The notes beneath the pieces are model-generated. The model was not told the DNA's origin. It did not search any database and worked only from the letters and a program-made list of their open reading frames with translations. Made by a program: the position numbers and the translations under genes. Below, one piece after another: positions 51,258 through 59,779 of a stretch of DNA of 64,000 bases. Source of the stretch: Planctomonas sp. JC2975 (GTDB lineage Bacteria; Actinomycetota; Actinomycetes; Actinomycetales; Microbacteriaceae); contig NZ_JABEKS010000004.1 in NCBI RefSeq assembly GCF_012985205.1, positions 124,001 to 188,000 of the forward strand, read 5' to 3'. Positions within the stretch are counted from its first letter, which is position 1. Every line of letters starts with the position of its first letter.

Positions 51258-52270
51258 ATGTCAACGGAGACAGCAACACCCGTGAGCACCCCGCGTCGAC
51301 CACCTCGGTCCGACGAATCGCACAAGCGCGGGCAGGCGCGCTGGGCGATCTGGCTGATCCTGCCCACCATGGCCCTTCTGGCGGTGGTGATCGGCTACCC
51401 GATCGTCAGCGCCATCGTGATGTCGTTCCAGAAGGATGCCGGCCTCGACCCCGCAACGGGCATGTTCGTCCAGGGCGGCTTCGCGGGCTTCCAGAACTAC
51501 ACGCACTGGCTGTTCCAGCAGTGCTCGTCCCCGACCGGAACGGTGGCCTGTCCGCCGGGAAGCCTGGGCGCCCAGTTCTGGAACGCGGTCGGCGTGACGT
51601 TCTTCTTCACCGTCGTGACCGTGATCCTGGAGACGCTGTTCGGGCTCTGGATGGCCATCATCATGAACCGCGCGTTCCACGGACGCGGTATCGTGCGCGC
51701 GGCCATCCTCATCCCGTGGGCCATCCCCACGGCGGTCACCGCGAAGCTCTGGTACTTCGTGTTCTCTGCGGCGGGCATCGCGAACGCTCTCATCGGACAA
51801 CGAGTGCTGTGGGTGAGCGGCGAATGGTCGTCGAGGTGGGCGATCATCATCGCGGACACCTGGAAGACCACGCCCTTCATGGCGCTGCTCATCCTCGCTG
51901 GGCTGCAGCTCATCCCTGAGGAGCTCTACGAGGCCGCGAAGGTCGACGGCACCACGACCATTCAGAGGTTCTGGCGCGTCACGCTGCCTCTGCTGAAACC
52001 GGCGCTCATGGTCGCGGTGCTGTTCCGCATCCTCGACGCGCTGCGCATCTACGACCTGCCAGCCATCCTCACCGGAGGCGGCGGTGGCAGCGGCAACGCG
52101 ACGACGACGCTGTCGATCCTCGTGGTGCAACAGATCAGACAGGGTCCGAACAGCGCATCGGCGCTGTCGACGATCACGTTCATCATCATCTTCCTGGTCG
52201 CCTTCATCTTCGTGCGGTTCCTCGGCGCGAACGTCGTGCGAACACAGGAGTCCCAGCAGAAGGGCACGCT

Positions 52271-52274
<4 letters not shown>
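51258..52274 (+). CDS. Carbohydrate ABC transporter permease, MalF type
   Basis: A 338-residue CUT1 permease: LILPTMALLAVVIGYPIVSAIVMSF first helix, a longer periplasmic loop after it (with QCSSPTGTVACPPGSLG, two Cys), the EAA loop LYEAAKVDGTTTIQRFWRVTLPLLKP, and DLPAILTGGGGGSGNATTTLSILV. It overlaps the next permease gene by four bases. The Cys-bearing loop insertion is unlike the other two MalF proteins here. Confidence 0.93.
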
Positions 52275-53194
<920 letters not shown>

Positions 53195-53200
53195 TCCGGC

Positions 53201-53491
53201 ATGCGCATCCGCATACTGAACAATGAGTCGCAGCGGGATCCGCGCGAGACCCTCGACGTCTTCGTCGGCATCGTCGCATTCTTCACGTTCGCCTTCTTCG
53301 TCATCGCGGCCATTGCGGAGGTGACCGGCCAGGATGCCCTGGGCTGGGCGCTCACGTTGCTCGCGTTCGTCGTGCTCCTGGCGCTGCTCCTTGCAGCCCG
53401 CCATCGCGTGACGACGAGGATGCGTGCGCGGCCGGCGCGCCTGGAACGGCCGGGCGCCGCGCCTGAGAAGACGGACGTCATCCGCCCGTAG
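53201..53491 (+). CDS. Small two-helix membrane protein of unknown function
   Basis: A 96-residue protein with two hydrophobic segments (about 21-42, FVGIVAFFTFAFFVIAAIAEV, and 47-66, LGWALTLLAFVVLLALLLAA) and a basic Arg-rich C-terminal tail. It begins six bases after the permease stop and ends 12 bases before lacI, so it is in the operon. I recognise no family. A role as transporter accessory protein is only inference from position. Confidence 0.72.
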   Translation: MRIRILNNESQRDPRETLDVFVGIVAFFTFAFFVIAAIAEVTGQDALGWALTLLAFVVLLALLLAARHRVTTRMRARPARLERPGAAPEKTDVIRP

Positions 53492-53503
53492 GGCAGCAGC
53501 GTC

Positions 53504-54520
53504 ATGACCGGTATCGACGACGTCGCACGAGCGTGCGGCGTGTCCACGGCGACCGTCTCGCGGGCGCTGCGCGGGCTGCCCAATGTGTCGGATGCCACCC
53601 GCGCCGCGGTGCGCCGGGCCGCCGACGACCTCGGATACGTCGCATCGTCGAGCGCGTCGGGACTGGCATCCGGTCGCACCCTTGCGATGGGCGCCGTCGT
53701 GCCCTCCGTGAGCCGCTGGTTCTACACGGCCGTGCTGGAGGGTCTGGACAGCGAGCTGCGCGCGGCGAGCTACGACCTCATCCTATTCAACCTCGGCGGT
53801 AGGGGCACGGATCGATCGAGGGTGTTCCACCGCTCCATCCTGCGCAAGCGCACGGATGCCCTCGTCGCGTTGTGCCTGGACTTCAGCGCCGAGGAGCGTC
53901 GCCAGCTGGCGTCGACGGGGCATCCGACGGTCGTGATCGGCGGACCGGTGCGAGGCCTCAGACACATCGGGATCGACGACCTCGGTGTCGCGTCAGCCGC
54001 CACCCAGCACCTCATCGATCTCGGCCACACCGACATCGCGCACCTCGGCGGCGAGGACGAGGCGGGCCTGAACCACCATGTGCCGGCTGCGCGACGCGCC
54101 GGTTGGGAACGGACCCTCGATGCCGCCGGACTCCCCGTGCGCGCCGACCGCTTCCTGCCGGGCCGCTTCGACGCGGAGACGAGCAGGCGAGCCGTCGACG
54201 AGTTGCTGGATCTCGGCGGCGATCGGCCCACCGCCATCTTCGCGGGCAGCGACGAGATGGCGATGGGCGCGATGCTCTCGCTCTGGTCGCACGGGCTGCG
54301 GGTCCCGCAGGACATGTCGGTGGTGGGCATCGACGGACACCGGCTCGGCGAAGCGTTCGGGCTGACCACGTTCGAGCAGGATCCGTTCGAGCAGGGCGCG
54401 GCTGCCGCGCGGATGCTGCTGGCCGAGCTGGCCGGCCGACGCACGAGGGCGCGCTCGACGCGGCATCCGGTGCGCTTCGTCGAGCGCGGGAGCACGGCAC
54501 CGCCTGCCGTCGATTCGTGA
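53504..54520 (+). CDS. LacI-family transcriptional regulator
   Basis: A 338-residue repressor whose HTH starts at residue 3 (GIDDVARACGVSTATVSRALRGLPNVSDATRAAV), hinge SSSASGLASGRTLAMG, and sensing domain with AIFAGSDEMAMGAML and MSVVGIDGHRLGEAFGLTTFEQDP. As last gene of the sugar ABC operon it is expected to autoregulate through the 49632-49658 operator. Confidence 0.92.
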   Translation: MTGIDDVARACGVSTATVSRALRGLPNVSDATRAAVRRAADDLGYVASSSASGLASGRTLAMGAVVPSVSRWFYTAVLEGLDSELRAASYDLILFNLGGRGTDRSRVFHRSILRKRTDALVALCLDFSAEERRQLASTGHPTVVIGGPVRGLRHIGIDDLGVASAATQHLIDLGHTDIAHLGGEDEAGLNHHVPAARRAGWERTLDAAGLPVRADRFLPGRFDAETSRRAVDELLDLGGDRPTAIFAGSDEMAMGAMLSLWSHGLRVPQDMSVVGIDGHRLGEAFGLTTFEQDPFEQGAAAARMLLAELAGRRTRARSTRHPVRFVERGSTAPPAVDS

Positions 54521-54577
54521 GCGATGGGCTCGCTGGACAGCATCACTGCTGTCGGTGGCGGCTGGCACGCTGAATGC

Positions 54578-54988
54578 ATGTCTGCCACGCTGCTGCAACC
54601 GGATGGGCTCGTGAAGAGCCCCGCATTCAGTCACGTCGCGATCGTTCCGCCTGGGGCCGCCACCGTCTACCTGGGCGGCCAGAACGGAGTGGACGGGGCC
54701 GGTGCCCTCGTCTCTGCCGAAATCGGACAGCAGGCCGCGAGAGCCCTCGCCAACGCCGAGGTCGCCCTGGCCGCTGCCGGGGCGTCACTGGACGACGTGA
54801 TCCAATGGCTCATCCTGTTCCAGGAGGGCGCCGATCTGAACGCCGCCTACGGCGCCATCGCCCCGAAACTCGCTCGCGACGGCGCCCCGCCGCTCGTCAC
54901 CGGTGCTCGTGTGGCAGGACTGGGCGTGCCCGGCGCGCTCATCGAGATCAGTGCGGTCGCGGCGATCCAGCCGCGGGCATCCGTCTGA
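54578..54988 (+). CDS. RidA-family protein
   Basis: A 136-residue YjgF/YER057c/UK114-type protein: SPAFSHVAIVPPGAATVYLGGQNGVDGAG, NAEVALAAAGASLDDVIQWLILF, and the final VAGLGVPGALIEISAVAAI strand. RidA hydrolyses reactive enamine/imine intermediates from PLP enzymes; however, the usual Arg105 region (PxRxxV) reads here TGARVAGLG, so activity may differ. The ATG at 54578 is used. Stand-alone gene after lacI. Confidence 0.85.
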   Translation: MSATLLQPDGLVKSPAFSHVAIVPPGAATVYLGGQNGVDGAGALVSAEIGQQAARALANAEVALAAAGASLDDVIQWLILFQEGADLNAAYGAIAPKLARDGAPPLVTGARVAGLGVPGALIEISAVAAIQPRASV

Positions 54989-55216
54989 CGCAGCGCGCCG
55001 CCGGCCTCACGCGGCGGTGCAAGTGAACGTGCGAATGCACAGATGCACCCACCGCCTCGCAGTAGCTACGAACCCCAGCTGTGCCGCCGGACCTGGACCC
55101 GCGGAGCACTGACTGCCCGCGTCGGGTTCCACCTGCTCTGTCGCGCATGCCCTTTCCGGTTCTAGAGTGAGCGGACTCCGACCGGCGGACGACCGGTCGG
55201 ACGACCAGGAGGACGC

Positions 55217-56044
55217 ATGCCGGAAGCCCCGTCCCCGAATGAGGCGGCCAGCGCGCCGACATCGACGTTGGATGGATGGATTCGGCATCCCTTCACCGGC
55301 GGCGGCCTCACGTACGACTGCTTCGAGAAGGGCTCCGGAGCCGGCGTGGTGCTGATCCCGGAGGCTCCGGGCATCACGCCGGAGGTCCTGGGGCTTGCGG
55401 ACCACCTCGTAGGTGAGGGGTTCACCGTCGTCATCCCGTCCCCGTTCGGAGAGCCGGGGCGAGAGCCCACCATCGGATACACGATGCGCACCGTCGTCCG
55501 TTTGTGCGTCTCGGCCGAGATGCGGGCTTTCGCTCGGAACGCGCATCGACCCATCACGGATTTCCTGCGCGCCGTCGCCGCCGACCTCGCGACCCGCACG
55601 CCGGGGCGCGGTGTCGGCGTCATCGGCATGTGCTTCACTGGCGGGTTCGCCCTCGCGACGGCCACCGACGATGCCGTGCTCGCCCCGGTGCTCGCCGAAC
55701 CGGCCGTCCCGTTCCCGGTCAGCGCGCAGCGCCGGGCCGATGCCGGCGTCGGCCCCGACGAGCTCGAGCGCGTGGCCGCCCGGGCCCGCGACGACGGTCT
55801 CTGCGTGCTCGGACTGCGCTTCAGCCGGGATGTGTCGGCGCCCGTCGCCCGATTCGCGACGCTCAGAGAGCGCCTCGGCGACGCCTTCGAGGTGATCGAG
55901 CTGGACTCCTCCCCCGGCAACCCTGACGGTTACTCCGGCCGCGCTCACTCCGTGCTCACCACCGAGGTACGCGAAACGCCGCCGAACAGCGCATTCGCTG
56001 CCCGGCGGCGTGTCGTCGAGTTCCTGCGAGAGCGGATCGTCTGA
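55217..56044 (+). CDS. Dienelactone hydrolase-family protein
   Basis: A 275-residue alpha/beta-hydrolase of the dienelactone type: GVVLIPEAPGITPEVLGLADHLVGEGFTVVIPSPFG, the Cys nucleophile elbow VGVIGMCFTGGFALA (Cys as in DLH), and the final SVLTTEVRETPPNSAFAARRRVVEFL. The usual triad Asp lies near LGLRFSRDVSAP and the His is probably in GRAHSVLT. It may hydrolyse a lactone or ester; the substrate is unknown. The 228 bases before it show no clear site beyond a possible TAGAGT -10. Confidence 0.82.
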   Translation: MPEAPSPNEAASAPTSTLDGWIRHPFTGGGLTYDCFEKGSGAGVVLIPEAPGITPEVLGLADHLVGEGFTVVIPSPFGEPGREPTIGYTMRTVVRLCVSAEMRAFARNAHRPITDFLRAVAADLATRTPGRGVGVIGMCFTGGFALATATDDAVLAPVLAEPAVPFPVSAQRRADAGVGPDELERVAARARDDGLCVLGLRFSRDVSAPVARFATLRERLGDAFEVIELDSSPGNPDGYSGRAHSVLTTEVRETPPNSAFAARRRVVEFLRERIV

Positions 56045-56080
56045 GCCGACCGCTCACAAGGAGCCGCTTGCGGTATCCGA

Positions 56081-57397
56081 TCAGGCCGCGTCGCCCAGTC
56101 CGATGGCCTCGGCCTCGGCCTGTGCGCTCTCGATCATCCCGTCGGCGCGGCGCAAGGCACGGCGACCGAAGACGATGACGATGGCGGCGATCACGAGCAC
56201 GAGCGTTCCGAAGAAGAACGGCACTGCTGCACCGAATGCGCCGCCAAGGGCTGCTGCGATCGGAGGCGCGACCGCACCGCCGATGAATCGCACACCGGAG
56301 TAGGCCGACGAGGCCACGGGACGCGGCAGGTCGGTCGCCTCCATCGAGCACTCCGTGAGCACCGTGTTGAGGATGCCGAGGAAGATGCCGCCGATGATCA
56401 CGAACACGATGATCGCGACGATGGACTTCACGAACAGCCCGACCATCAGCAGGTCGATGGCGAGCAGCGGAATGACCGTGATGAGCACCGTGGTGCGGCG
56501 CATCCTGTTGGTCAGTGCCGGCGCGATCCAGACGGACGAGATCGCGAGGGCGATGCCCCAGCCGGTGAAGATGAGACCGAGCGGGATTGCTGCGTCGAGT
56601 CCGAGATCCGCCAGCGCGAACGGCGTGTAGGCCAGCAGCACGAAGAAGCCCATGTTGTAGAACAGCGCGGCAGAGGCCATCACGCGCAGGCCCGGCTTGG
56701 CCAGCCCACGGAACGGCGCCGTGAGCTTGGTGGGTGTCAGCTTCGCCTCGCCCTTGCTGCGCAGCATGGTCATGATCGCGATGAAGCCGACGGCCATCAG
56801 CGTGGCCGTGCCGAAGAACGGGCCGCGCCACGACACGTTGCCGAGCAGGCCGCCGACGAGCGGGCCGAGCGCCATGCCCAGTCCCAGCGCCGCCTCGTAC
56901 AGGATGATGGCCTGCGATGCGCCGCCCGACGCTGCACCGACGATGGCGGCCAGCGCCGTGGAGATGAACAGGGCGTTGCCGAGTCCCCAGCCGGCGCGGA
57001 ATCCGATGATCTCCCACACGGATCCGCTGGAACCGGCGAGTGCCGCGAAGACGACGATGACGGCCAGGCCGATGAGCAACGTCTTCTTGGTGCCGATGCG
57101 GGTCGACAGCCAGCTCGTGAAGAACATGGCGACACCGGTGATGAGCAGGTAGGTCGTGAAGAGCAGCTCGGTCTGCGCCGACGTGGCCTTCAGGCTGTTC
57201 GCGATCGCAGGGAGGATCGGGTCGACCAGGCCGATGCCCATGAACGAGACGACGCAGGCGAATGCGACGGCCCACACGGCGATGGGCTGGTTCAGGATGC
57301 CTGCCCCGCCGGAGTGCCCCGCGGGCGCGTTGTGCGCTGCGCCGTGGTTCGGGAGGGAGATGGAATTGGTATCGGGTGCTGTGTCTGTCTGCGTCAT
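56081..57397 (-). CDS. MFS transporter (multidrug-type efflux)
   Basis: A 438-residue, 12-helix protein with FACVVSFMGIGLVDPILPAIANSL as helix 1, typical of drug-efflux DHA1 carriers. It continues TSAQTELLFTTYLLITGVAMFFTSWLSTRIGTKKTLLIG, and GLILYEAALGLGMALGPLVGGLLGN-like motif C (ILYEAALGLGMALGPLVGG). The ATG at 57397 is six bases after the marR stop, so the two form an operon and the MarR likely controls efflux. Confidence 0.88.
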   Translation of the reverse strand: MTQTDTAPDTNSISLPNHGAAHNAPAGHSGGAGILNQPIAVWAVAFACVVSFMGIGLVDPILPAIANSLKATSAQTELLFTTYLLITGVAMFFTSWLSTRIGTKKTLLIGLAVIVVFAALAGSSGSVWEIIGFRAGWGLGNALFISTALAAIVGAASGGASQAIILYEAALGLGMALGPLVGGLLGNVSWRGPFFGTATLMAVGFIAIMTMLRSKGEAKLTPTKLTAPFRGLAKPGLRVMASAALFYNMGFFVLLAYTPFALADLGLDAAIPLGLIFTGWGIALAISSVWIAPALTNRMRRTTVLITVIPLLAIDLLMVGLFVKSIVAIIVFVIIGGIFLGILNTVLTECSMEATDLPRPVASSAYSGVRFIGGAVAPPIAAALGGAFGAAVPFFFGTLVLVIAAIVIVFGRRALRRADGMIESAQAEAEAIGLGDAA

Positions 57398-57402
57398 CGA
57401 GA

Positions 57403-57912
57403 TCAGTCGTTCGTCTTTCGCGTCAGGGTTTCCGGGGAGGCATAGGCCTTGGTGATGCGGGGCTGCACGAGCTCGACAGCACGCTGGATGGTGCGACGCT
57501 CCTCGTCGTCGAGATCCTCGAAGAGCGGGAGCAACGCGGTCGCCATGTTGTTGCGCCATTCGGAGAGCTGGATGATGCCCTTGGCGGAGATGCCGATCTG
57601 CCACGCCCTGGCGTCGTCGGCATCCGCGATGCGCTTCACCCACTCGCGCTCGACGAGGCCCGCGACGATCTTGGTCATGGTCGGCTGAGCGACCTGGCTC
57701 ACGGCAGCGAGTTCGCCGAGGCGCATCGGCCCCGACGTCTGCAGTGCGGCGAGCGTGCGCCACGTTGCGGGGCCTTCCGGCCCTCCGGAGAGGCGGTGGG
57801 CGAGGCGCGTGATCCGGCCGGAGAGCTGCGCCAGGTCACTGATCAGGAACCGCAGTTCGGCCTCGGACCCCGTCTCGTCCCGCAGGGGAAGAGAGATCGG
57901 TTCGGTAAGCAT
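57403..57912 (-). CDS. MarR-family transcriptional regulator
   Basis: A 169-residue winged-helix repressor: SDLAQLSGRITRLAHRLSGG, TWRTLAALQTSGPMRLGELAAVSQVAQPTMTKIVAGLVEREWVKR (recognition helix and wing), then the C-terminal dimer helices. The ATG at 57912 lies only six bases after a TATAAT -10, so the mRNA is probably leaderless; no ribosome site is seen. It is followed directly by the efflux MFS gene. Confidence 0.88.
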   Translation of the reverse strand: MLTEPISLPLRDETGSEAELRFLISDLAQLSGRITRLAHRLSGGPEGPATWRTLAALQTSGPMRLGELAAVSQVAQPTMTKIVAGLVEREWVKRIADADDARAWQIGISAKGIIQLSEWRNNMATALLPLFEDLDDEERRTIQRAVELVQPRITKAYASPETLTRKTND

Positions 57913-57918
57913 GTAACC

Positions 57919-57948
57919 ATTATATATAGCCAGGCTATATAAACGCAA
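57919..57948 (-). promoter_or_regulatory. marR promoter with embedded MarR operator (leaderless start)
   Basis: Minus strand TTGCGT (57943-57948), 18-base spacer, TATAAT (57919-57924). The palindrome TATATAGCCTGGCTATATA (57923-57941), symmetric except for its centre, fills the spacer. Transcription would start at or next to the ATG at 57912. Confidence 0.7.
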
Positions 57949-58015
57949 GTGGCCCGTTCCCCTGCTCACCGTTCGTCGGCCTGCGCCGAAAACAGGACTG
58001 ATCGCGCTCTCGCGC

Positions 58016-58144
58016 CGAAAACAGGCCGAATTCGCCTGTTTTCGAGCGGATGGCCTGATTTCGGGCGGATGTCGTGTTTTCGAGCCGGATGTCGTATTTT
58101 CGAGCCGGATGTCCTGTTGTCGAGCGGATGTCCTGTTGTCGAGG
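58016..58144. repeat. Hairpin plus ~19-20-bp tandem repeat (six units)
   Basis: Six imperfect units of the type CCTGTTTTCGAGCGGATGT run from 58035 to 58144 (units at 58035, 58054, 58073, 58093, 58113, 58132). The first unit also pairs with an inverted copy upstream: CGAAAACAGGC (58016-58026) and its exact complement (58034-58044), loop seven bases. A further GCCGAAAACAGG lies near 57975. It sits in the 393-base gap between marR and rplL; the remainder holds only the rplL terminator. Confidence 0.72.
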
Positions 58145-58194
58145 TGCCCTGCTCCGACCCGGGAGTCGACACAGGCGCACGACCAGACACGACG

Positions 58195-58226
58195 AAGGGC
58201 GCCACCCCTGACGGGATGACGCCCTT
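58195..58226 (-). terminator. Probable rplJ-rplL terminator
   Basis: A seven-bp stem (AAGGGCG 58195-58201 with 58220-58226) and 18-base loop lie 80 bases after the rplL stop, in the minus direction. A T-containing stretch (TCGTCGTGTCT) follows. Moderate support. Confidence 0.45.
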
Positions 58227-58305
58227 GCGACATGGTTCCGCAAGATGCGGAACTGTTCCGTCAGGCGAATGCCCTCGGGAACGGATGCCCCAACCGGGGC
58301 GGTTA

Positions 58306-58698
58306 CTACTTGAGCGTGACGGTCGCGCCGGCCTCTTCGAGGGACGCCTTCGCCTTCTCGGCGGTCTCCTTGTTCGCGCCCTCGAGCACGGCCTTCGGAG
58401 CACCGTCGACGACGGCCTTCGCCTCACCGAGGCCGAGGGAGGTCAGCTCGCGCACGACCTTGATGACCTGGATCTTCTTCTCACCGGCAGCCTCGAGGAT
58501 GACGTCGAAGGAATCCTTCTCCTCAACCTCTTCGGCAGCGGCACCGGCGCCACCGGCGGCCGGGGCGGCAACGGCGACGGGCGCAGCAGCGGTGACCTCG
58601 AAGGTCTCCTCGAACGCCTTGACGAACTCCGACAGCTCGATGAGCGTCAGACCCTTGAACTGCTCGAGCAGCTCCTCGGTGGACAGCTTTGCAGCCAT
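58306..58698 (-). CDS. rplL: 50S ribosomal protein L7/L12
   Basis: A 130-residue ribosomal stalk protein: N-terminal dimerisation part ([28 protein letters not shown]), Ala-rich hinge ([20 protein letters not shown]), and the conserved C-terminal domain ([27 protein letters not shown], then KEEAEKAK-like helix). It recruits translation factors. It lies 72 bases after rplJ in the usual rplJ-rplL order. Confidence 0.98.
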   Translation of the reverse strand: MAAKLSTEELLEQFKGLTLIELSEFVKAFEETFEVTAAAPVAVAAPAAGGAGAAAEEVEEKDSFDVILEAAGEKKIQVIKVVRELTSLGLGEAKAVVDGAPKAVLEGANKETAEKAKASLEEAGATVTLK

Positions 58699-58770
58699 TT
58701 TCTTCTCCTTGGTTTCTTGTCGTTACTCACCGCGGCGAGCATCCCGAACCCCGATAGGGGGAACGGATGC

Positions 58771-59286
58771 CTACGCTGCGGACTCCTGCTTCTCACGCAG
58801 CGCGTCGACCGTGCGAACGGCCTTCGACAGCGGTGCGTTGAACAGATATGCGGCTCCGAACAGCGAGGCCTTGAAGGCACCGGCCAGCTTGGCCAGCAGC
58901 ACCTCACGGGACTCGAGGTCGGCGAGCTTGCCTACCTCTTCGGCGGAAAGGGCGGCACCGTCGAAGTACCCTCCCTTGACCACGAGAAGAGGGTTCGCCT
59001 TGGCGAAGTCACGAAGACCCTTCGCGACGTTCACGGGGTCACCGTGCACGAAGGCGATCGCGGACGGTCCGGCGAGTTCATCGTCGAAAGCCGTGATGCC
59101 GGCGTTGTTCGCCGCGATCTTGGTCAGCGTGTTCTTCACCACGGCGTAGGTCGCGTCTGCACTGATAGACCTGCGAAGCTCCTTGAGCTGCGCAACAGAC
59201 AGACCGCGGTACTCGGTCAGCAGAACGGCAGTCGAGCTCTTGAACTTGTCCTCGAGCTCGGCAACCGCGGCTTCCTTGTTCGCCAT
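58771..59286 (-). CDS. rplJ: 50S ribosomal protein L10
   Basis: A 171-residue stalk-base protein: [38 protein letters not shown], then [15 protein letters not shown], and the C-terminal helix that holds L7/L12 dimers. The ATG at 59286 has AGGAG five bases upstream; a GTG six bases earlier is too near that site. It binds its own leader to regulate synthesis in other bacteria. The usual upstream rplK-rplA pair is absent here; an efflux gene on the other strand lies upstream instead. Confidence 0.97.
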   Translation of the reverse strand: MANKEAAVAELEDKFKSSTAVLLTEYRGLSVAQLKELRRSISADATYAVVKNTLTKIAANNAGITAFDDELAGPSAIAFVHGDPVNVAKGLRDFAKANPLLVVKGGYFDGAALSAEEVGKLADLESREVLLAKLAGAFKASLFGAAYLFNAPLSKAVRTVDALREKQESAA

Positions 59287-59354
59287 GGCCACTCCTCTTA
59301 CATACGAGACGCGCGGCGGATGCCCCGCGTCGCCCAGGACTCGGTACGGAAATC

Positions 59355-59390
59355 AAAAAAACGCTCCTCGCACAGGCGCGGAGCGTGTCG
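59355..59390 (-). promoter_or_regulatory. Attenuator/terminator in the rplJ leader (L10-leader-like)
   Basis: On the minus strand a 7-bp stem (ACGCTCC/GGAGCGT, 59361-59367 with 59380-59386), 12-base loop and a run of seven T form an intrinsic terminator inside the leader between the promoter (59532-59560) and rplJ. It is the only clear U-tract terminator in the window. A feedback attenuator as in L10 leaders is inferred. Confidence 0.7.
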
Positions 59391-59531
59391 GATTCGGTTC
59401 GCAAACCGGAATCGTCTCGTTCTTCACCTGCGCGGGCCGTCCCGATGAGCGATGCACCTGAGTGCTTCGCTCCCGAGAACCTTCGTTCGTCATGCACGCA
59501 CGACGAAGACCGGCGGTCTTGGGCTCCGTCA

Positions 59532-59560
59532 ATGGTACGCGACGGTTCGCGGATGCTCAA
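59532..59560 (-). promoter_or_regulatory. rplJ-rplL promoter
   Basis: Minus strand TTGAGC (59555-59560), 17-base spacer, TACCAT (59532-59537). It gives a leader of about 240 bases before the rplJ ATG. In the 493-base gap 59287-59779 the other elements are the attenuator and the efflux promoter listed separately. Confidence 0.6.
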
Positions 59561-59639
59561 ATCGGCACCGCTCCGACACCTCACACGGGTCCGCGCGCAC
59601 CGCGCAGTGCGTGAGGGGACCTACTGGCCAGCTGGGAAT

Positions 59640-59701
59640 AGTTGACCAACTGCATTAGTTGACGAATGTGAAGCAATTATCTATAGTTGACATTCATCAA
59701 C
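59640..59701 (+). promoter_or_regulatory. Promoter and MarR operators of the DHA2 efflux operon
   Basis: TTGACG (59659-59664), 17-base spacer, TATAGT (59682-59687). Two inverted repeats of GTTG/CAAC type flank it: AGTTGACCAACT (59640-59651) and GTTGACATTCATCAAC (59686-59701). TAGTTGAC occurs three times. The MarR encoded at the end of the operon is the likely binder. Confidence 0.65.
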
Positions 59702-59779
59702 GGATCTCGGGCGCAGCGTCGAGCCACAGCCATCCGCTTCGCCACCCGTCCACACATCCATCGTTTGGAGTTCTCCTCT

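Noticed and set aside
57975-58144. CRISPR-like array
   Set aside because: Units are contiguous, imperfect and without spacers, and no cas genes are present.
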